In this document: positions 8,315 to 17,900 of the stretch, one piece after another
Numbering within the stretch: the stretch's first letter is position 1
Layout: each line of letters opens with the position of its first letter
Assembly: GCA_006226775.1 (NCBI GenBank)
Contig: SBGD01000055.1
Span: 1 to 36,992, forward strand
Length of the DNA: 36,992 nucleotides
From: Paracoccaceae bacterium
GTDB lineage: Bacteria > Pseudomonadota > Alphaproteobacteria > Rhodobacterales > Rhodobacteraceae
Direction of reading: 5' to 3'
Program-made: the position numbers and the translations under genes
Notes under the pieces: generated by a model
Seen by the model: only the letters and a program-made list of their open reading frames with translations
Database searches by the model: none
What the model was told of the DNA's origin: nothing

Positions 8315-9013
8315 ATGACACGCGCCCTTGCCATCTTTCTTCTCGTCGCCGCCCTTGCCTTTGCCATGGGGCCCCTTGCCACGCCCGGTTTCAACGGCTT
8401 CGAGCCGGATCAATTCCCGGTGCCCCAGGTCGATCCCCCGGCGCAACCGGCGGGCTATGCCTTTGCCATCTGGGGCGTGATCTATGCCTGGCTGATCGTC
8501 GGCGCGGGCTTCCAGCTTCTGGCGCGTCCCGATGCCGAGGACTGGCGGCCCCTCCGCCTGCCGCTCATCGCCTCGCTGGTGCTGGGCGCGCCCTGGCTGG
8601 CAGTGGCCCAGATGAGCCCGGTCTGGGCGACGGTGCTGATCTGGCTGATGTGGGGCTTTGCGGTGCTGGCCTTCCTGCGCGCGCCCGCCCGCGACGACTG
8701 GTTCGGGCATTGGCCGGTGGGGCTTTACGCCGGCTGGCTCACCGGGGCGGCCAGCGTGTCGCTGGCGCTGCTGATGGCGGGCTACGGGCTGACCGGCCCG
8801 GTCACCGCCGCGGTGCTGGTCCTGCTGCTGGCGCTGGGCCTGGGCTTGGCGGTGATCCGCGCCCGCGCCTCGGCGCCCGGCTATCCCGTGGCGCTGATCT
8901 GGGCGCTGATCGGCGTGGCCGTGGCCAATTGGCCCGATGGCTCGATGCTCGTGCTCGCCCTGGCCCTGCTCGGCGCCCTCGCGCTCGCCCTCTTCACCCT
9001 GCGCCAATCGTGA
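8315..9013 (+). CDS. TspO/tryptophan-rich sensory-like membrane protein
   Basis: A 232-residue integral membrane protein with about seven hydrophobic helices and many tryptophans. The stretch PAGYAFAIWGVIYAWLIVGAGFQ resembles the TspO/MBR signature region (PPxwvFxiwWtiLY), as in the longer tryptophan-rich relatives rather than the short five-helix TspO. TspO proteins bind tetrapyrroles and modulate pigment or stress responses in Rhodobacter, but that role cannot be assumed for this longer form. It follows serS by 27 bases and may be co-transcribed. Its TGA stop overlaps the first two bases of a long palindrome (9012-9082). Confidence 0.7.
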   Translation: MTRALAIFLLVAALAFAMGPLATPGFNGFEPDQFPVPQVDPPAQPAGYAFAIWGVIYAWLIVGAGFQLLARPDAEDWRPLRLPLIASLVLGAPWLAVAQMSPVWATVLIWLMWGFAVLAFLRAPARDDWFGHWPVGLYAGWLTGAASVSLALLMAGYGLTGPVTAAVLVLLLALGLGLAVIRARASAPGYPVALIWALIGVAVANWPDGSMLVLALALLGALALALFTLRQS

Positions 9014-9082
9014 GTCGTCTGCGGGTCAAGGTTGCGCAGCACCGCCGCAGGCGGCCAAAGGACCTTGACGCGCAGACGACTC
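9012..9082. repeat. REP-like long palindrome overlapping a stop codon
   Basis: Arms 9012-9032 and 9062-9082 (21 bases each) are complementary at 20 positions. The 29-base interior contains its own GC hairpin (GCCGC AG GCGGC at 9044-9055). The left arm begins with the last two bases of the TspO-like stop codon. The layered stem-loop without a T-run is typical of dispersed REP-type elements. I recall similar sequences in Rhodobacteraceae, but no search was possible. Confidence 0.75.
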
Positions 9083-9103
9083 GCCCCACACTGGCGGCGG
9101 CGC

Positions 9104-9128
9104 GTTCAGGGCAGACCTGCCCCTGAAC
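9104..9128. repeat. hairpin downstream of the REP-like element
   Basis: GTTCAGGG (9104-9111) pairs with CCCTGAAC (9121-9128). CAG/CTG can extend the stem inward across a one-base bulge. It lies 22 bases after the large palindrome in the gap between the convergent TspO-like and EF-hand genes. No T-run follows. Possible processing or transcript-end structure. Confidence 0.5.
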
Positions 9129-9161
9129 CGCTTCTCGGCAGGTCCAGTCCGACACAAGAAA

Positions 9162-9192
9162 AGGCGACGCCCTCCCCAATAGAGCGTCGCCT
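9162..9192 (-). terminator. intrinsic terminator for the EF-hand gene
   Basis: AGGCGACGC (9162-9170) and GCGTCGCCT (9184-9192) form a perfect 9-bp stem with a 13-base loop. Read on the minus strand, the stem is followed at once by TTTTCTTGT. It lies about 95 bases after the EF-hand stop codon, in the correct orientation. Confidence 0.7.
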
Positions 9193-9286
9193 CGACGATT
9201 TCAGAGCAAGAGCGCGCGGTAGCGCTCAATTTGACGACACCCCCGGGGGGAAGGCCGCCGGGCGCCCCGGCCTCGCCGGTCCCGGC

Positions 9287-9523
9287 CTATTCGCCCAGGA
9301 GGCCCGCGTCGCGCGCGGCGGCCAGCTCGTCCTCGCTGACCTCACCGTCGCCGTCCGCGTCGATCTCGGCAAAGCCTTCCGCGGTCAGGTCGGGATAGGC
9401 GGCGGTCAGTTCCTCGATGGAATAGCCGCCGCTGCCGTCGGTGTCCTCGACCATGGTCTGGGCCAGAAGCGGGCCCGCGGCAAGGCCGAGAAGGGCGGCG
9501 AAGGTGATGGCTTTGGTGGTCAT
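9287..9523 (-). CDS. small periplasmic EF-hand protein
   Basis: A 78-residue protein with a signal peptide (MTTKAITFAALLGLAAGPLLAQ) followed by two calcium-binding loops, DTDGSGGYSIEE and DADGDGEVSEDE. Both have acidic or polar residues at loop positions 1, 3, 5 and 12, as required for an EF-hand. It is probably exported and binds Ca2+ in the periplasm. The biological role is unknown. AGGAGA lies just before the ATG. It is a single-gene unit: a good terminator follows, and the next gene upstream (der) runs toward it from beyond a 294-base gap. Confidence 0.9.
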   Translation of the reverse strand: MTTKAITFAALLGLAAGPLLAQTMVEDTDGSGGYSIEELTAAYPDLTAEGFAEIDADGDGEVSEDELAAARDAGLLGE

Positions 9524-9763
9524 GTCATTCTCCTGTCGGTTGCGTTACGAACGGCGATTGCCGCCGTCCCCGACAAGGTGGCCGCCTTCGCTGCGCCCCG
9601 CAACCCGATGAAACCATGAAACAACCCGCCCCACCCCGACGCGCGGATCGCCGCCAAGGCCCGGCGGGAAGCAGCCGAGAATATCGGCCATTGTTCGCCT
9701 TGGGGGTGTGGGGATTTCCGCCGAGAGCAAGCTCTTGCCGAGACAATCGGCCAAGGCGCGCGC

Positions 9764-9792
9764 AAAAAGCCCGCCCGCGGGCCGGGCCCGCG
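9764..9792 (-). terminator. probable terminator after der
   Basis: On the minus strand a GC-rich hairpin (GCCCG...CGGGC with an inner CC/GG pairing) is followed directly by TTTTT (the plus-strand AAAAA at 9764-9768). It begins about 26 bases after the der stop codon. The stem has one mismatch and a tight loop, so it is weaker than a textbook terminator. The rest of the 9524-9817 gap shows no convincing gene. Confidence 0.5.
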
Positions 9793-9817
9793 AACCGGCA
9801 GGGAACCGCCGGGCGTC

Positions 9818-11278
9818 TCAGCCGTCGGCGCGGCCTTTTCCGAGGTGTTTGCGCAGCCGCGAGGGGGTCGATTTCTTGCGGCCCTTGTAGGGATTCTTGT
9901 CGCCCTGGCCGCGCAGGGTCATGCGGATCGGCGTGCCCGGCATGTCGAAATCGTCGCGCAGCCCGTTCACCAGGTAGCGCGCATAGCTTTCCGGCATCTT
10001 GTCGGGATGCGAACACATCACCACGAAGCCCGGCGGCCGGGTCTTGACCTGGGTCATGTAGCGCAGCTTGATCCGCTTGCCCTGCGGCGCGGGCGGCGGA
10101 TGGGCCGAGATCATGCCCTCGAGCCAGCGGTTGAGCTGCGCCGTGGCGATGCGCCGGTTCCAGACCTCATGGGCGCGCAGGATCGCCTCGTGCAGCCGGT
10201 CCAGCCCCTTGCCCGTTTTGGCCGAAACCGTCACCAGCGGCGCGCCGCGCAACTGCGGCAAAAGGCGGGTGAATTCCTCTTTCAACTCGCGCAGCTTGGC
10301 CTGTTTCTCGCCCTCGAGGTCCCACTTGTTGACCGCCACCACCACCGCGCGGCCCTCGCGCTCGGCCAGGTCGGCAATCCGCAGGTCCTGCTGCTCGAAG
10401 GGGATCGCGGCATCCAGCAGCACCACCACCACCTCGGCAAATTTCACCGCCCGCAGCCCGTCCGAGACCGAGAGCTTTTCCAGCTTCTCCTGCACCCGCG
10501 CCTTCTTGCGCATCCCGGCGGTGTCGAAGATCCGGCAGGGCGTGCCGTTCCAGTCGATCTGCAGCGAAATCGCGTCGCGGGTGATCCCCGCCTCCGGCCC
10601 GGTCAAGAGCCGGTCCTCGCCGAGGATCTGGTTGATCAGCGTCGATTTTCCGGCATTGGGCCGGCCCACCACCGCGATCTGCAGGGGTCTGGCCCGGGTC
10701 GGGGCATGGTCGGGCGCGGCCTCGCCCTCCTCGTCGAGGGTCACGTCGGTGTCCGGCGAGTCGTCCTGCGCCGTCAGCGCCAATTCGTCGGCAATCGGCA
10801 CCAGCGCGGTATAAAGATCGTTCAGCCCCTCGCCATGTTCCGCCGAGAGCCGGATCGGCTCGCCCAGCCCGAGGTTCCAGGCCTCCAGCACCCCGGCATC
10901 GGCGGCACTGCCTTCGCCCTTGTTGGCGGCCAGCAGGATATGCTTGGCGCGCTTGCGCAGGATCTCGGCAAAGATCTCGTCGACCGGGTTCACCCCCTGG
11001 CGCGCGTCGATCATGAACAGGCAGACATCGGCCATGTCCACCGCCCGCTCGGTCAGCCGCCGCATCCGGCCCGGCAGCGAGTCGTCGGTGGCATCCTCGA
11101 GCCCGGCGGTATCGATCACGGTGAACTTCAGATCGGCCAGCCGCGCCTCGCCTTCGCGCAGGTCGCGCGTCACGCCGGGCTGGTCATCGACCAGCGCCAG
11201 GCGCTTGCCCACGAGGCGGTTGAACAGCGTGGATTTGCCCACATTGGGCCGGCCCACGATGGCGAGGGTAAAGGACAT
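9818..11278 (-). CDS. der: ribosome biogenesis GTPase Der (EngA)
   Basis: A 486-residue protein with tandem GTPase domains, needed for 50S ribosomal subunit maturation. The first P-loop is GRPNVGKST (residues 9-17), with DTAGLE as G3. The second is GRPNAGKST (205-213), with DTAGMRKKA and NKWD as G3 and G4. A KH-like C-terminal domain follows ([23 protein letters not shown]). The first domain has NKGEG where NKxD is canonical, which I believe is a common variant in this group. It is the third gene of the yfgM-like / bamB / der run. Confidence 0.97.
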   Translation of the reverse strand: MSFTLAIVGRPNVGKSTLFNRLVGKRLALVDDQPGVTRDLREGEARLADLKFTVIDTAGLEDATDDSLPGRMRRLTERAVDMADVCLFMIDARQGVNPVDEIFAEILRKRAKHILLAANKGEGSAADAGVLEAWNLGLGEPIRLSAEHGEGLNDLYTALVPIADELALTAQDDSPDTDVTLDEEGEAAPDHAPTRARPLQIAVVGRPNAGKSTLINQILGEDRLLTGPEAGITRDAISLQIDWNGTPCRIFDTAGMRKKARVQEKLEKLSVSDGLRAVKFAEVVVVLLDAAIPFEQQDLRIADLAEREGRAVVVAVNKWDLEGEKQAKLRELKEEFTRLLPQLRGAPLVTVSAKTGKGLDRLHEAILRAHEVWNRRIATAQLNRWLEGMISAHPPPAPQGKRIKLRYMTQVKTRPPGFVVMCSHPDKMPESYARYLVNGLRDDFDMPGTPIRMTLRGQGDKNPYKGRKKSTPSRLRKHLGKGRADG

Positions 11279-11320
11279 GGGACTACAATGCTCCGGAACG
11301 CGTCAAGCGCCCCCGATACA

Positions 11321-12637
11321 TCAGCCGCCGTAGGCCTGCAACTGGCCCTTTTTGGTGACGACATACATCACACCGTTCACCACCACCGGGTTTGCCGCCG
11401 CCCCGCCGGGGATCCCGGCGGTCTTCAGCAGGCTGCCGGTCGCCGGATCGAAGGCCCGCAACAGCCCGTCGCCGCCCGCCACGTAAAGCCGCCCACCGGC
11501 CACGATCGGCCCGTAGTTGCCATGGATGCGCTCGCGCCGCCGGGGCCGCTGGGTGGTATAGCCGGGCAGTTCGACCGACCAGACCTCGGCCCCGTCCGAG
11601 GCATTCACCCGCTTGAGGGTGTTGCGGTCCGAGATGAAGAACACCGCGCCGCCGGTCACCCAGACCGGTTGCAGCGCGGCATCATGCGCGGTCCAGAGCC
11701 GCTTGCCCGAGCCGGCATTCAGCGCCACCAGCCGGCCGGAGTGGTTGGCTGCATAGACCGTATTGCCCACCACCACCGGATCGCCGGTGATGTCGTCGAT
11801 GCGGTTGATGGCAAAACCCTCGCGGCGCCCCGCGATGGTGGCGTTCCACATCCGCAGACCGCCCTTTTTGAAGGCGCCCTGAAGATCGCCCGAGCCATAG
11901 CCGAAGATCACGAACTGGTCGGTCAGCGCCGGGGCCGGGCCGCCGTGGATGTTGTGGATGTCCTCCAGCCCGTCGAGCTGCCAGCGGATTCGGCCGGTGT
12001 CGGCCTCCAGCGCCCAGGCGGTCTTGGCGCCCGCCACCAGGTAGACCAGCCCGTCGCCATAGCTCGGCGCGGCGGATCCGGTGGCCTGCAGCTTCTGGCG
12101 CCAGATCTCGGTGCCGGTGGCCGGGTCGAGGGCGGTGACCGTGCCATAGCCGGAGGTGACGTAAAGCCGCCCGCCGCCCAGCGCCAGCCCGCCGCCCGAG
12201 CCCTGGCCATTGCCGTCGCGCACCGGGGCGACGTCATGGGTCCAGAGGGTTTGCCCCGCGGTCGAGGTGGCGGTGACCTGGGCGTCGCTGTCGAGGGTGA
12301 AGATGCGGCCATCGGCGACCACCGGATCGGCGGTGATGCGGAACTTGCGCTTGTCGCCCTGCCCGATCGGCGCCGACCAGAGCGGCGTCAGCGCGGTGCC
12401 GAAGGCCGGATGATCGGTGCGGGTCGCGGGCGTGCCATGGCCCTGCAGCCAGGAGGCATTGCGGGTGGCGGGCGCCAGGCTCAGCCGGTCGGCGACCGCG
12501 GCTTCGGGCGCCAGCGTCGGGTCGTCCGGGCGGATGTGCTCGCGCGCGCCGGGAAGGATCACGTCGCTCTGGCCGCAGGCGACAAGCGCCGAAAGTGCCG
12601 CGCAGCCCAGCAAGGCCCTGATGGTTGCCGTTCTCAC
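11321..12637 (-). CDS. bamB: outer-membrane assembly lipoprotein BamB (PQQ-like beta-propeller)
   Basis: A 438-residue lipoprotein of the beta-barrel assembly machinery. The N-terminus MRTATIRALLGCAALSALVAC gives a lipobox (LVAC) ending at the acylated cysteine. The remainder is a series of PQQ-like blades, for example VADGRIFTLDSDAQVTATS, GRLYVTSGYGTVTALDPATG and GNTVYAANHSGRLVALNAGSG. The start is GTG at 12637, supported by the immediate signal sequence. It lies between the YfgM-like gene (43-base gap) and der, as in E. coli yfgM-bamB-der. Confidence 0.88.
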   Translation of the reverse strand: MRTATIRALLGCAALSALVACGQSDVILPGAREHIRPDDPTLAPEAAVADRLSLAPATRNASWLQGHGTPATRTDHPAFGTALTPLWSAPIGQGDKRKFRITADPVVADGRIFTLDSDAQVTATSTAGQTLWTHDVAPVRDGNGQGSGGGLALGGGRLYVTSGYGTVTALDPATGTEIWRQKLQATGSAAPSYGDGLVYLVAGAKTAWALEADTGRIRWQLDGLEDIHNIHGGPAPALTDQFVIFGYGSGDLQGAFKKGGLRMWNATIAGRREGFAINRIDDITGDPVVVGNTVYAANHSGRLVALNAGSGKRLWTAHDAALQPVWVTGGAVFFISDRNTLKRVNASDGAEVWSVELPGYTTQRPRRRERIHGNYGPIVAGGRLYVAGGDGLLRAFDPATGSLLKTAGIPGGAAANPVVVNGVMYVVTKKGQLQAYGG

Positions 12638-12680
12638 CTGATCTGCCCCCGTTCGTCCTTACCTGCCCCGGATGCGCGCG

Positions 12681-13337
12681 TCATGCGGCGTCCAGGTCAC
12701 CGCCCAAGGCGACAATCACCTGCGAGACCCGCTGGCGCAAGCCCGCCGAAACCTCGGAATCCTCGAGGATGGCCTGAAATCTCGCGACTGCGGCCTCCCG
12801 GTCACCGGTTTCCACCTCGATCAGCGCCAGTTGCTCTTCCGCCAGAAGCCGCAGGGGGCTGCCGGCACGCGCCAGCGCGGCAAAGCCGCTGCGGCGTTCG
12901 TCGGCCTCTGCCGTATCGGCCTGCAACAGCAGCAGCTTGAAGCTGGCAATGTCGCGATAGATCTGCGCGACCTCGCCATTGCGGGCGACCTCGCCCAGCG
13001 CCGCCACGGCGGTGTCGGTCTGCGCGTCGGTGGCCGCCTGCGCCGCGGTCAGCAGCCCCAGCAGCGCCGCGCCGCCCGGTGCGGGGGCCTCCACCGCCTC
13101 GAGCGCGGCGATGCTTGCGCCGCGGTCGTCGGTTTCCAGCGCCGCCAGGATCGAATCGCCCAGCGCCTCGGCGGCCGCCCGCTCCTGGGCGCGCGAATAC
13201 TCGCGCCAGGCCGCGCCGCCGACGATCAGAAGCACCACCGCAATGCCGATCCAGCCATAGCGCCGGAGCAGCTTAAACAGCCGGTCGCGGCGGACCTCTT
13301 CGGTCACTTCTTCGATGAAACTGTCGGTCTCGCTCAC
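12681..13337 (-). CDS. YfgM-like tetratricopeptide membrane protein
   Basis: A 218-residue protein with a cytoplasmic start (SETDSFIEEVTEEVRRDRLFKLLRRYG), one membrane span (WIGIAVVLLIVGGAAW) and an alanine-rich helical periplasmic part that fits degenerate TPR repeats. This is the layout of YfgM/DUF2133, an ancillary factor at SecYEG and a periplasmic chaperone partner in E. coli. The frame opens at 13376, but the GTG at 13337 gives the family-like N-terminus and is preferred. The start choice is uncertain because no strong binding site precedes it. Confidence 0.8.
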   Translation of the reverse strand: MSETDSFIEEVTEEVRRDRLFKLLRRYGWIGIAVVLLIVGGAAWREYSRAQERAAAEALGDSILAALETDDRGASIAALEAVEAPAPGGAALLGLLTAAQAATDAQTDTAVAALGEVARNGEVAQIYRDIASFKLLLLQADTAEADERRSGFAALARAGSPLRLLAEEQLALIEVETGDREAAVARFQAILEDSEVSAGLRQRVSQVIVALGGDLDAA

Positions 13338-13465
13338 GTTCTTGCCCCATGTTGGCAGCGGCGGCGGCGCTGACACGCCCCCGGCTCGTTGCGCTTGTCA
13401 TAACGTGGCCCGCGGCCAGTGCCAAGAGGCCCACCCCCGAGAGCCGGGGGCGCGCTGGCACCAAC

Positions 13466-13510
13466 TTGCACCAGAATTCGAAAAAGTTTAATCTGAACTG
13501 GTTGGTTCAG
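13466..13510 (+). promoter_or_regulatory. probable promoter with palindromic operator for the RND operon
   Basis: The gap 13338-13588 ends in an AT-richer patch. TTGCAC (13466-13471) and TAATCT (13489-13494) are 17 bases apart and can serve as -35 and -10; TTTAAT (13487-13492) is an alternative -10. CTGAAC TGGTTG GTTCAG (13493-13510) is a dyad with 6-bp perfect arms lying over the predicted start point. A repressor bound there, for example a TetR-type regulator as is common for RND pumps, would block transcription. No regulator gene is adjacent. Confidence 0.5.
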
Positions 13511-13588
13511 CGTATTTCCCTTATGTATACGCGCCGGAAAACCCGGCCCCCGCCAGCGGGCGGGACAGTTGTTTGATAAAGGCACCCG

Positions 13589-14908
13589 ATGCGACTTATC
13601 CCGGTTCTGACGGCACTGGCCGTGACGGCATTCCTCGTGCTGGCGGTGCTGCAGCGCGACGCCTTGCTGGAGTTCGCGCGCTCCAACCACCTGGCCCTCG
13701 CACTGGGCGATGACGGCGCGGAAGACACCCCCCCCGAGGCCGAAGCGCCCGCGCCCGAGGACGCGGAGACCCCGCCCGAGGAAGGTGTGCGCGTCGTGGC
13801 CATGCGCTCGACCGCGCGGATCGTCGATACCGCCGTCATCCTGCGCGGCGAGACCCAGGCCGCGCGCGAGGTCGACGTGAAGGCCGAAACCAGCGGGCTG
13901 GTGGTTTCCGAGCCCCTGCGCAAGGGCGCATTTGTCGAGCAGGATCAACTGCTTTGCGTGCTCGACCCGGGCACCCGCGTGGCCATGCTGGACGAAGCCA
14001 GCGCCCGGCTGGACGAGGCCGAGGCCCGCGTGCCCGGCATCGAGGCCGGCGTGCCCGAGGCCGAGGCGCGCCTGCAGGAGGCGCTGGCCCGGCTCGAGGA
14101 GGCCCGCATCAACGCCCGCGCCGCCGCGGCGCTGAAGGAAGACGGCTTTGCCACCGAAACCCGCGTTGCCGCGACCGAGGCCGCGGTGCGCAGCGCCGAG
14201 GCCCAGGTCTCGAGCGCGCGCGCCGGGCTGGAGACCGCGAGGTCCGGGCTGAACGGCGCCCAGGCCTCGATCCGCTCGGCCGAGGCGGCGGTGGCGGCGG
14301 CGCAGAAAGAGATCGAGCGGCTGCGGATCCGCGCGCCCTTTGCCGGGCTGCTCGAATCGGACACCGCCGAACTGGGCGCGCTGCTCCAGCCCGGCGCGCT
14401 CTGCGCGACCATCATCCAGCTCGATCCGATCCGGATCGTGGCCTACGTGCCGGAAACCAGCGTCAACCGCGTGGCGCTGGACGCCATGGCCGGGGCGCGG
14501 CTCTCGGATGGCACCGAGGTCACCGGCAGGGTCAGCTTCCTGTCGCGCTCGGCCGATCCCGCCACCCGCACCTTCCGCGTCGAGATCACCGCCCAGAACG
14601 CCGACCTGGCGATCCGCGACGGCCAGACCGCCGAGGTCGGCATCGAGACCGCCGGGGTCAAGGCGCACCTGCTGCCGCAATCGGCGCTGACGCTGGACGA
14701 CGAGGGCCGGCTGGGCATTCGCGCGGTGGCCGCCGAAAATACCGTTGCCTTCCTGCCGATCACCCTGCTGCGCGACACCCGCGACGGGGTCTGGGTCACC
14801 GGGCTGGACGACCGGGTCGATGTCATCACCCTGGGCCAGGAATATGTCGAGGACGGGGTGCGGGTCATCCCCACCTTCCGCGACCCCCGGGCAGAGGCCA
14901 CCCAATGA
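13589..14908 (+). CDS. RND efflux periplasmic adaptor subunit (membrane fusion protein)
   Basis: A 439-residue protein that would link the inner-membrane RND pump to an outer-membrane channel. One N-terminal hydrophobic anchor (about residues 5-20) is followed by a Pro/Glu/Ala-rich linker (45-66). Next come a lipoyl half (VKAETSGLVVSEPLRKGAFV), a long alanine/glutamate coiled coil (about 131-245), the second lipoyl half (RIRAPFAGLLESDTAELGAL) and beta-barrel strands (LDPIRIVAYVPE). AAAGG precedes the ATG. The stop overlaps the start of the pump gene by four bases (ATGA), so the two are one operon. The substrate is unknown. Confidence 0.94.
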   Translation: MRLIPVLTALAVTAFLVLAVLQRDALLEFARSNHLALALGDDGAEDTPPEAEAPAPEDAETPPEEGVRVVAMRSTARIVDTAVILRGETQAAREVDVKAETSGLVVSEPLRKGAFVEQDQLLCVLDPGTRVAMLDEASARLDEAEARVPGIEAGVPEAEARLQEALARLEEARINARAAAALKEDGFATETRVAATEAAVRSAEAQVSSARAGLETARSGLNGAQASIRSAEAAVAAAQKEIERLRIRAPFAGLLESDTAELGALLQPGALCATIIQLDPIRIVAYVPETSVNRVALDAMAGARLSDGTEVTGRVSFLSRSADPATRTFRVEITAQNADLAIRDGQTAEVGIETAGVKAHLLPQSALTLDDEGRLGIRAVAAENTVAFLPITLLRDTRDGVWVTGLDDRVDVITLGQEYVEDGVRVIPTFRDPRAEATQ

Positions 14909-17900
14909 CCGGCGTGGTCGACTGGGCCGCGTCGCGGGCGCGGATGGTCATGGCCTTCATCCTGCTCTCGCTCGCGGCGGGCAGCTACGCCTATGTCGGC
15001 CTGCCGAAGGAGGGCGAGCCGGATATCGAGATCCCGGCGCTCTTCGTCTCGGTCCCCTTCCCCGGCATTTCCGCCGCCGATGCCGAGACCCTGCTGGTCA
15101 AGCCGATGGAGACCGAGCTGTCGGATCTCGACGGGTTGAAGACGCTCTCGGGCACCGCCGCCGAAGGCTATGCCGGCGTGGCGCTGGAGTTCGAGTTCGG
15201 CTGGGACAAGACCCGGGTGATGGCCGATGTCCGCGACGCGATGAAATCGGCCGAGGCCAAGTTTCCCGCCGGCGCCGAGCAATACTCGATCAACGAGATC
15301 AACTTTTCCGAGTTTCCCATCGTCATCGTCAACCTGACCGGCGATGTGCCCGAACGCACTATGGCCCGCGTCGCGCGCGCGTTGCAGGACCGGGTCGAAA
15401 GCCTCGACGCGGTGCTCGAGGCCGGGATCGCCGGCAACCGCGACGAGATGCTGGAAGTGGTGATCGATCCGCTGCGGCTCGAGGCCTACAACGTCACCTT
15501 CGGCGAGTTGATCAACGTGGTGCGCAACAACAACCAGCTGATCGCCGCGGGCGAGATCGAGACCGCGCAGGGCAGTTTCGCGGTCAAGATCCCCTCGTCC
15601 TTCGACGATCCGCAGGATGTCTTTTCCCTGCCGGTCAAGACCAATGGCGAACGGGTGGTGACGCTGGGCGACCTGGCGCGCATCCAGCTGACCTTTGAAG
15701 ACCGGGTCGGCACCGCGCGCTTCAACGGCAAGGAGACCGTGGCGCTGCAGGTGGTTAAGCGCAAGGGGTTCAACCTGATCGACACCGCCGACCAGGTCAA
15801 GCAGATGGTGGCCGAAGCCCAGAAAAGCTGGCCGCCCGAGTTGCAGGCCGCGGTGGAAGTCGGCACCTCGAACGACCAGAGCCGCGTCGTGGCCTCGATG
15901 GTCAGCCAGCTCGAAGGCTCGGTGCTGACCGCCATCGCGCTGGTGATGATCGTGGTGCTGGCGGCGCTGGGCACGCGGCCCGCCCTGCTGGTCGGATTTG
16001 CTATCCCGACATCTTTTCTGCTCTGTTTCGTGCTTCTGGGCGTCATGGGCATCACCATATCGAACATCGTGATGTTCGGGCTGATCCTGGCCGTGGGGAT
16101 GCTGGTCGACGGCGCCATCGTGGTGGTGGAATATGCCGACAAGCGCATCCGCGACGGCGTCGGCCCGATGCACGCCTATGTCGAGGCCGCCAAGCGGATG
16201 TTCTGGCCGATCGTGTCGTCCACCGCGACGACTCTCTGCGCCTTCCTGCCGATGCTGTTCTGGCCCGGCATCCCGGGCGAGTTCATGGGGATGCTGCCCG
16301 TCACCCTGATCTTCGTGCTCCTGGCCTCGCTGATCGTGGCGCTGATCTACCTGCCGGTGATGGGCGGCGTCACCGGGCGGATGAGCCGGGTCTTCGACCG
16401 CTCGTCCGGCTGGCTCGAACGGCATGTGCCCTGGATCTTGCGCGCGCTGCTGGTGCCGCTGGCGCTGATGGTGGTCTTTGCCGGCGCGATGCAGGTGCTC
16501 AATCCCCGCTACCTTCTGCCCGATGCGCCCGAGGATCTGCTGGCCGGCCGGCTGCCGCTGCTGCTGGGGGCGGCGGTCTTCATTCTCGGCGCCTTCATGG
16601 CCTCGGTCGCGCTGGGCGCGGTGCAGATCCACTGGCAGCGCAAGCGCATCCGCGCCGGCCGCCGCCGCACCCTTTTTGGCTGGGTGATCAAGCTGATCGC
16701 CGGCAACCCGATCATGCCGCTGGTCACCATCGGCGCAGTGCTGGGCTTCGTGGTCGCGGTCTTCGGCTACTTCGGCGAGAACAACAAGGGCGTCGAGTTC
16801 TTCGTCGAAAGCGAGCCGGAGCAGGCCATCGTCTACGTGCTGGCGCGCGGCAACCTCTCGCTGGCCGAAAAGGACGCCATCGTGCGCCAGGCCGAAGAGA
16901 TCGTGCTGGCCCATCCCGGCATCGACAATGCCTTTGCCTTTTCCGGCGACGGCGGGCTGAATTCCAACACCGGCGGCGCCATGCCGCCGAAAGAGACCAT
17001 CGGCCAGATCCAGCTTGAAACCATCCCCTGGGAGGACCGCACCGACCGGCCCGACCTCGACGGCGACCTGATCCTCGACGAGTTGCAGGCCGCGCTGGAA
17101 CAACTGCCCGGCATCCGCATCGAGATCCTCGCCCAGGCGCGCGGCCCGGCCTCGGCCAAGCCGGTGCACCTGCGCGTCAAGGGCGACGACTGGGAGGCGC
17201 TGATGGCGGCCACCGCCCGGGCGCGCGCGCAGTTCGAGGCGACCCCGGGGTTGCAGCTGATCGAGGACACGCTGCCCCTGCCCGGCATCGACTGGCAGAT
17301 CGACGTCGACGTGGAAAAGGCCGGCCGCTTCGGCGCCGATGTCGCCACCGTGGGCGCCATGGTCCAGCTTGTCACCCGCGGCATCCTGCTCGACACCATG
17401 CGGGTCGACACATCCGACGAGGAGATCGAGATCCGCGTCCGCCTGCCGGAAGAGGACCGGGTGCTCTCGACCCTCGACTCGCTGAAGGTGCGCACGCCGG
17501 ACGGGCTGGTGCCGCTGTCGAATTTCGTCACCCGCAAGCCGGTGGCGAAACTGGCCGAGATCACCCGCGTCGACCAGAAACGCTATTTCGACGTCAAGGC
17601 CGGGGTGAAAGCCGGCCTCACCACCTTCGTGCGCGGCGAAGGCGATGCGGCGGACTTGCTGGCCTATGGCCAGTTGGCCGACGAGGCCACGGCCAATCCG
17701 CTGACCGTGGGCGCCACACGCTACGCCATCGACAGTTTCGCGCCCGGCGTCAGCCGCGTCACGCTGGAAGAGGCGCTGGACGCCAGGACCCTGCGCGCCG
17801 TGCCGCTGACCGCCAATGAGCGCATCGCGCATCTCTCGGCCTGGCTGGAAGGTTCGCCGCTGGGGGCGGGCATCGAGACCGAATGGACCGGCGACCAGGA

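Noticed and set aside
9845-12940. A 1031-codon plus-strand frame antisense to der and bamB
   Set aside because: Shadow frame: Der GTPase motifs and BamB blades lie on the minus strand.
13338-13588. A possible leader peptide beginning MYTRRKTRPPPAGG before the RND adaptor
   Set aside because: No ribosome binding site and low-complexity composition; the region reads better as promoter and untranslated leader.
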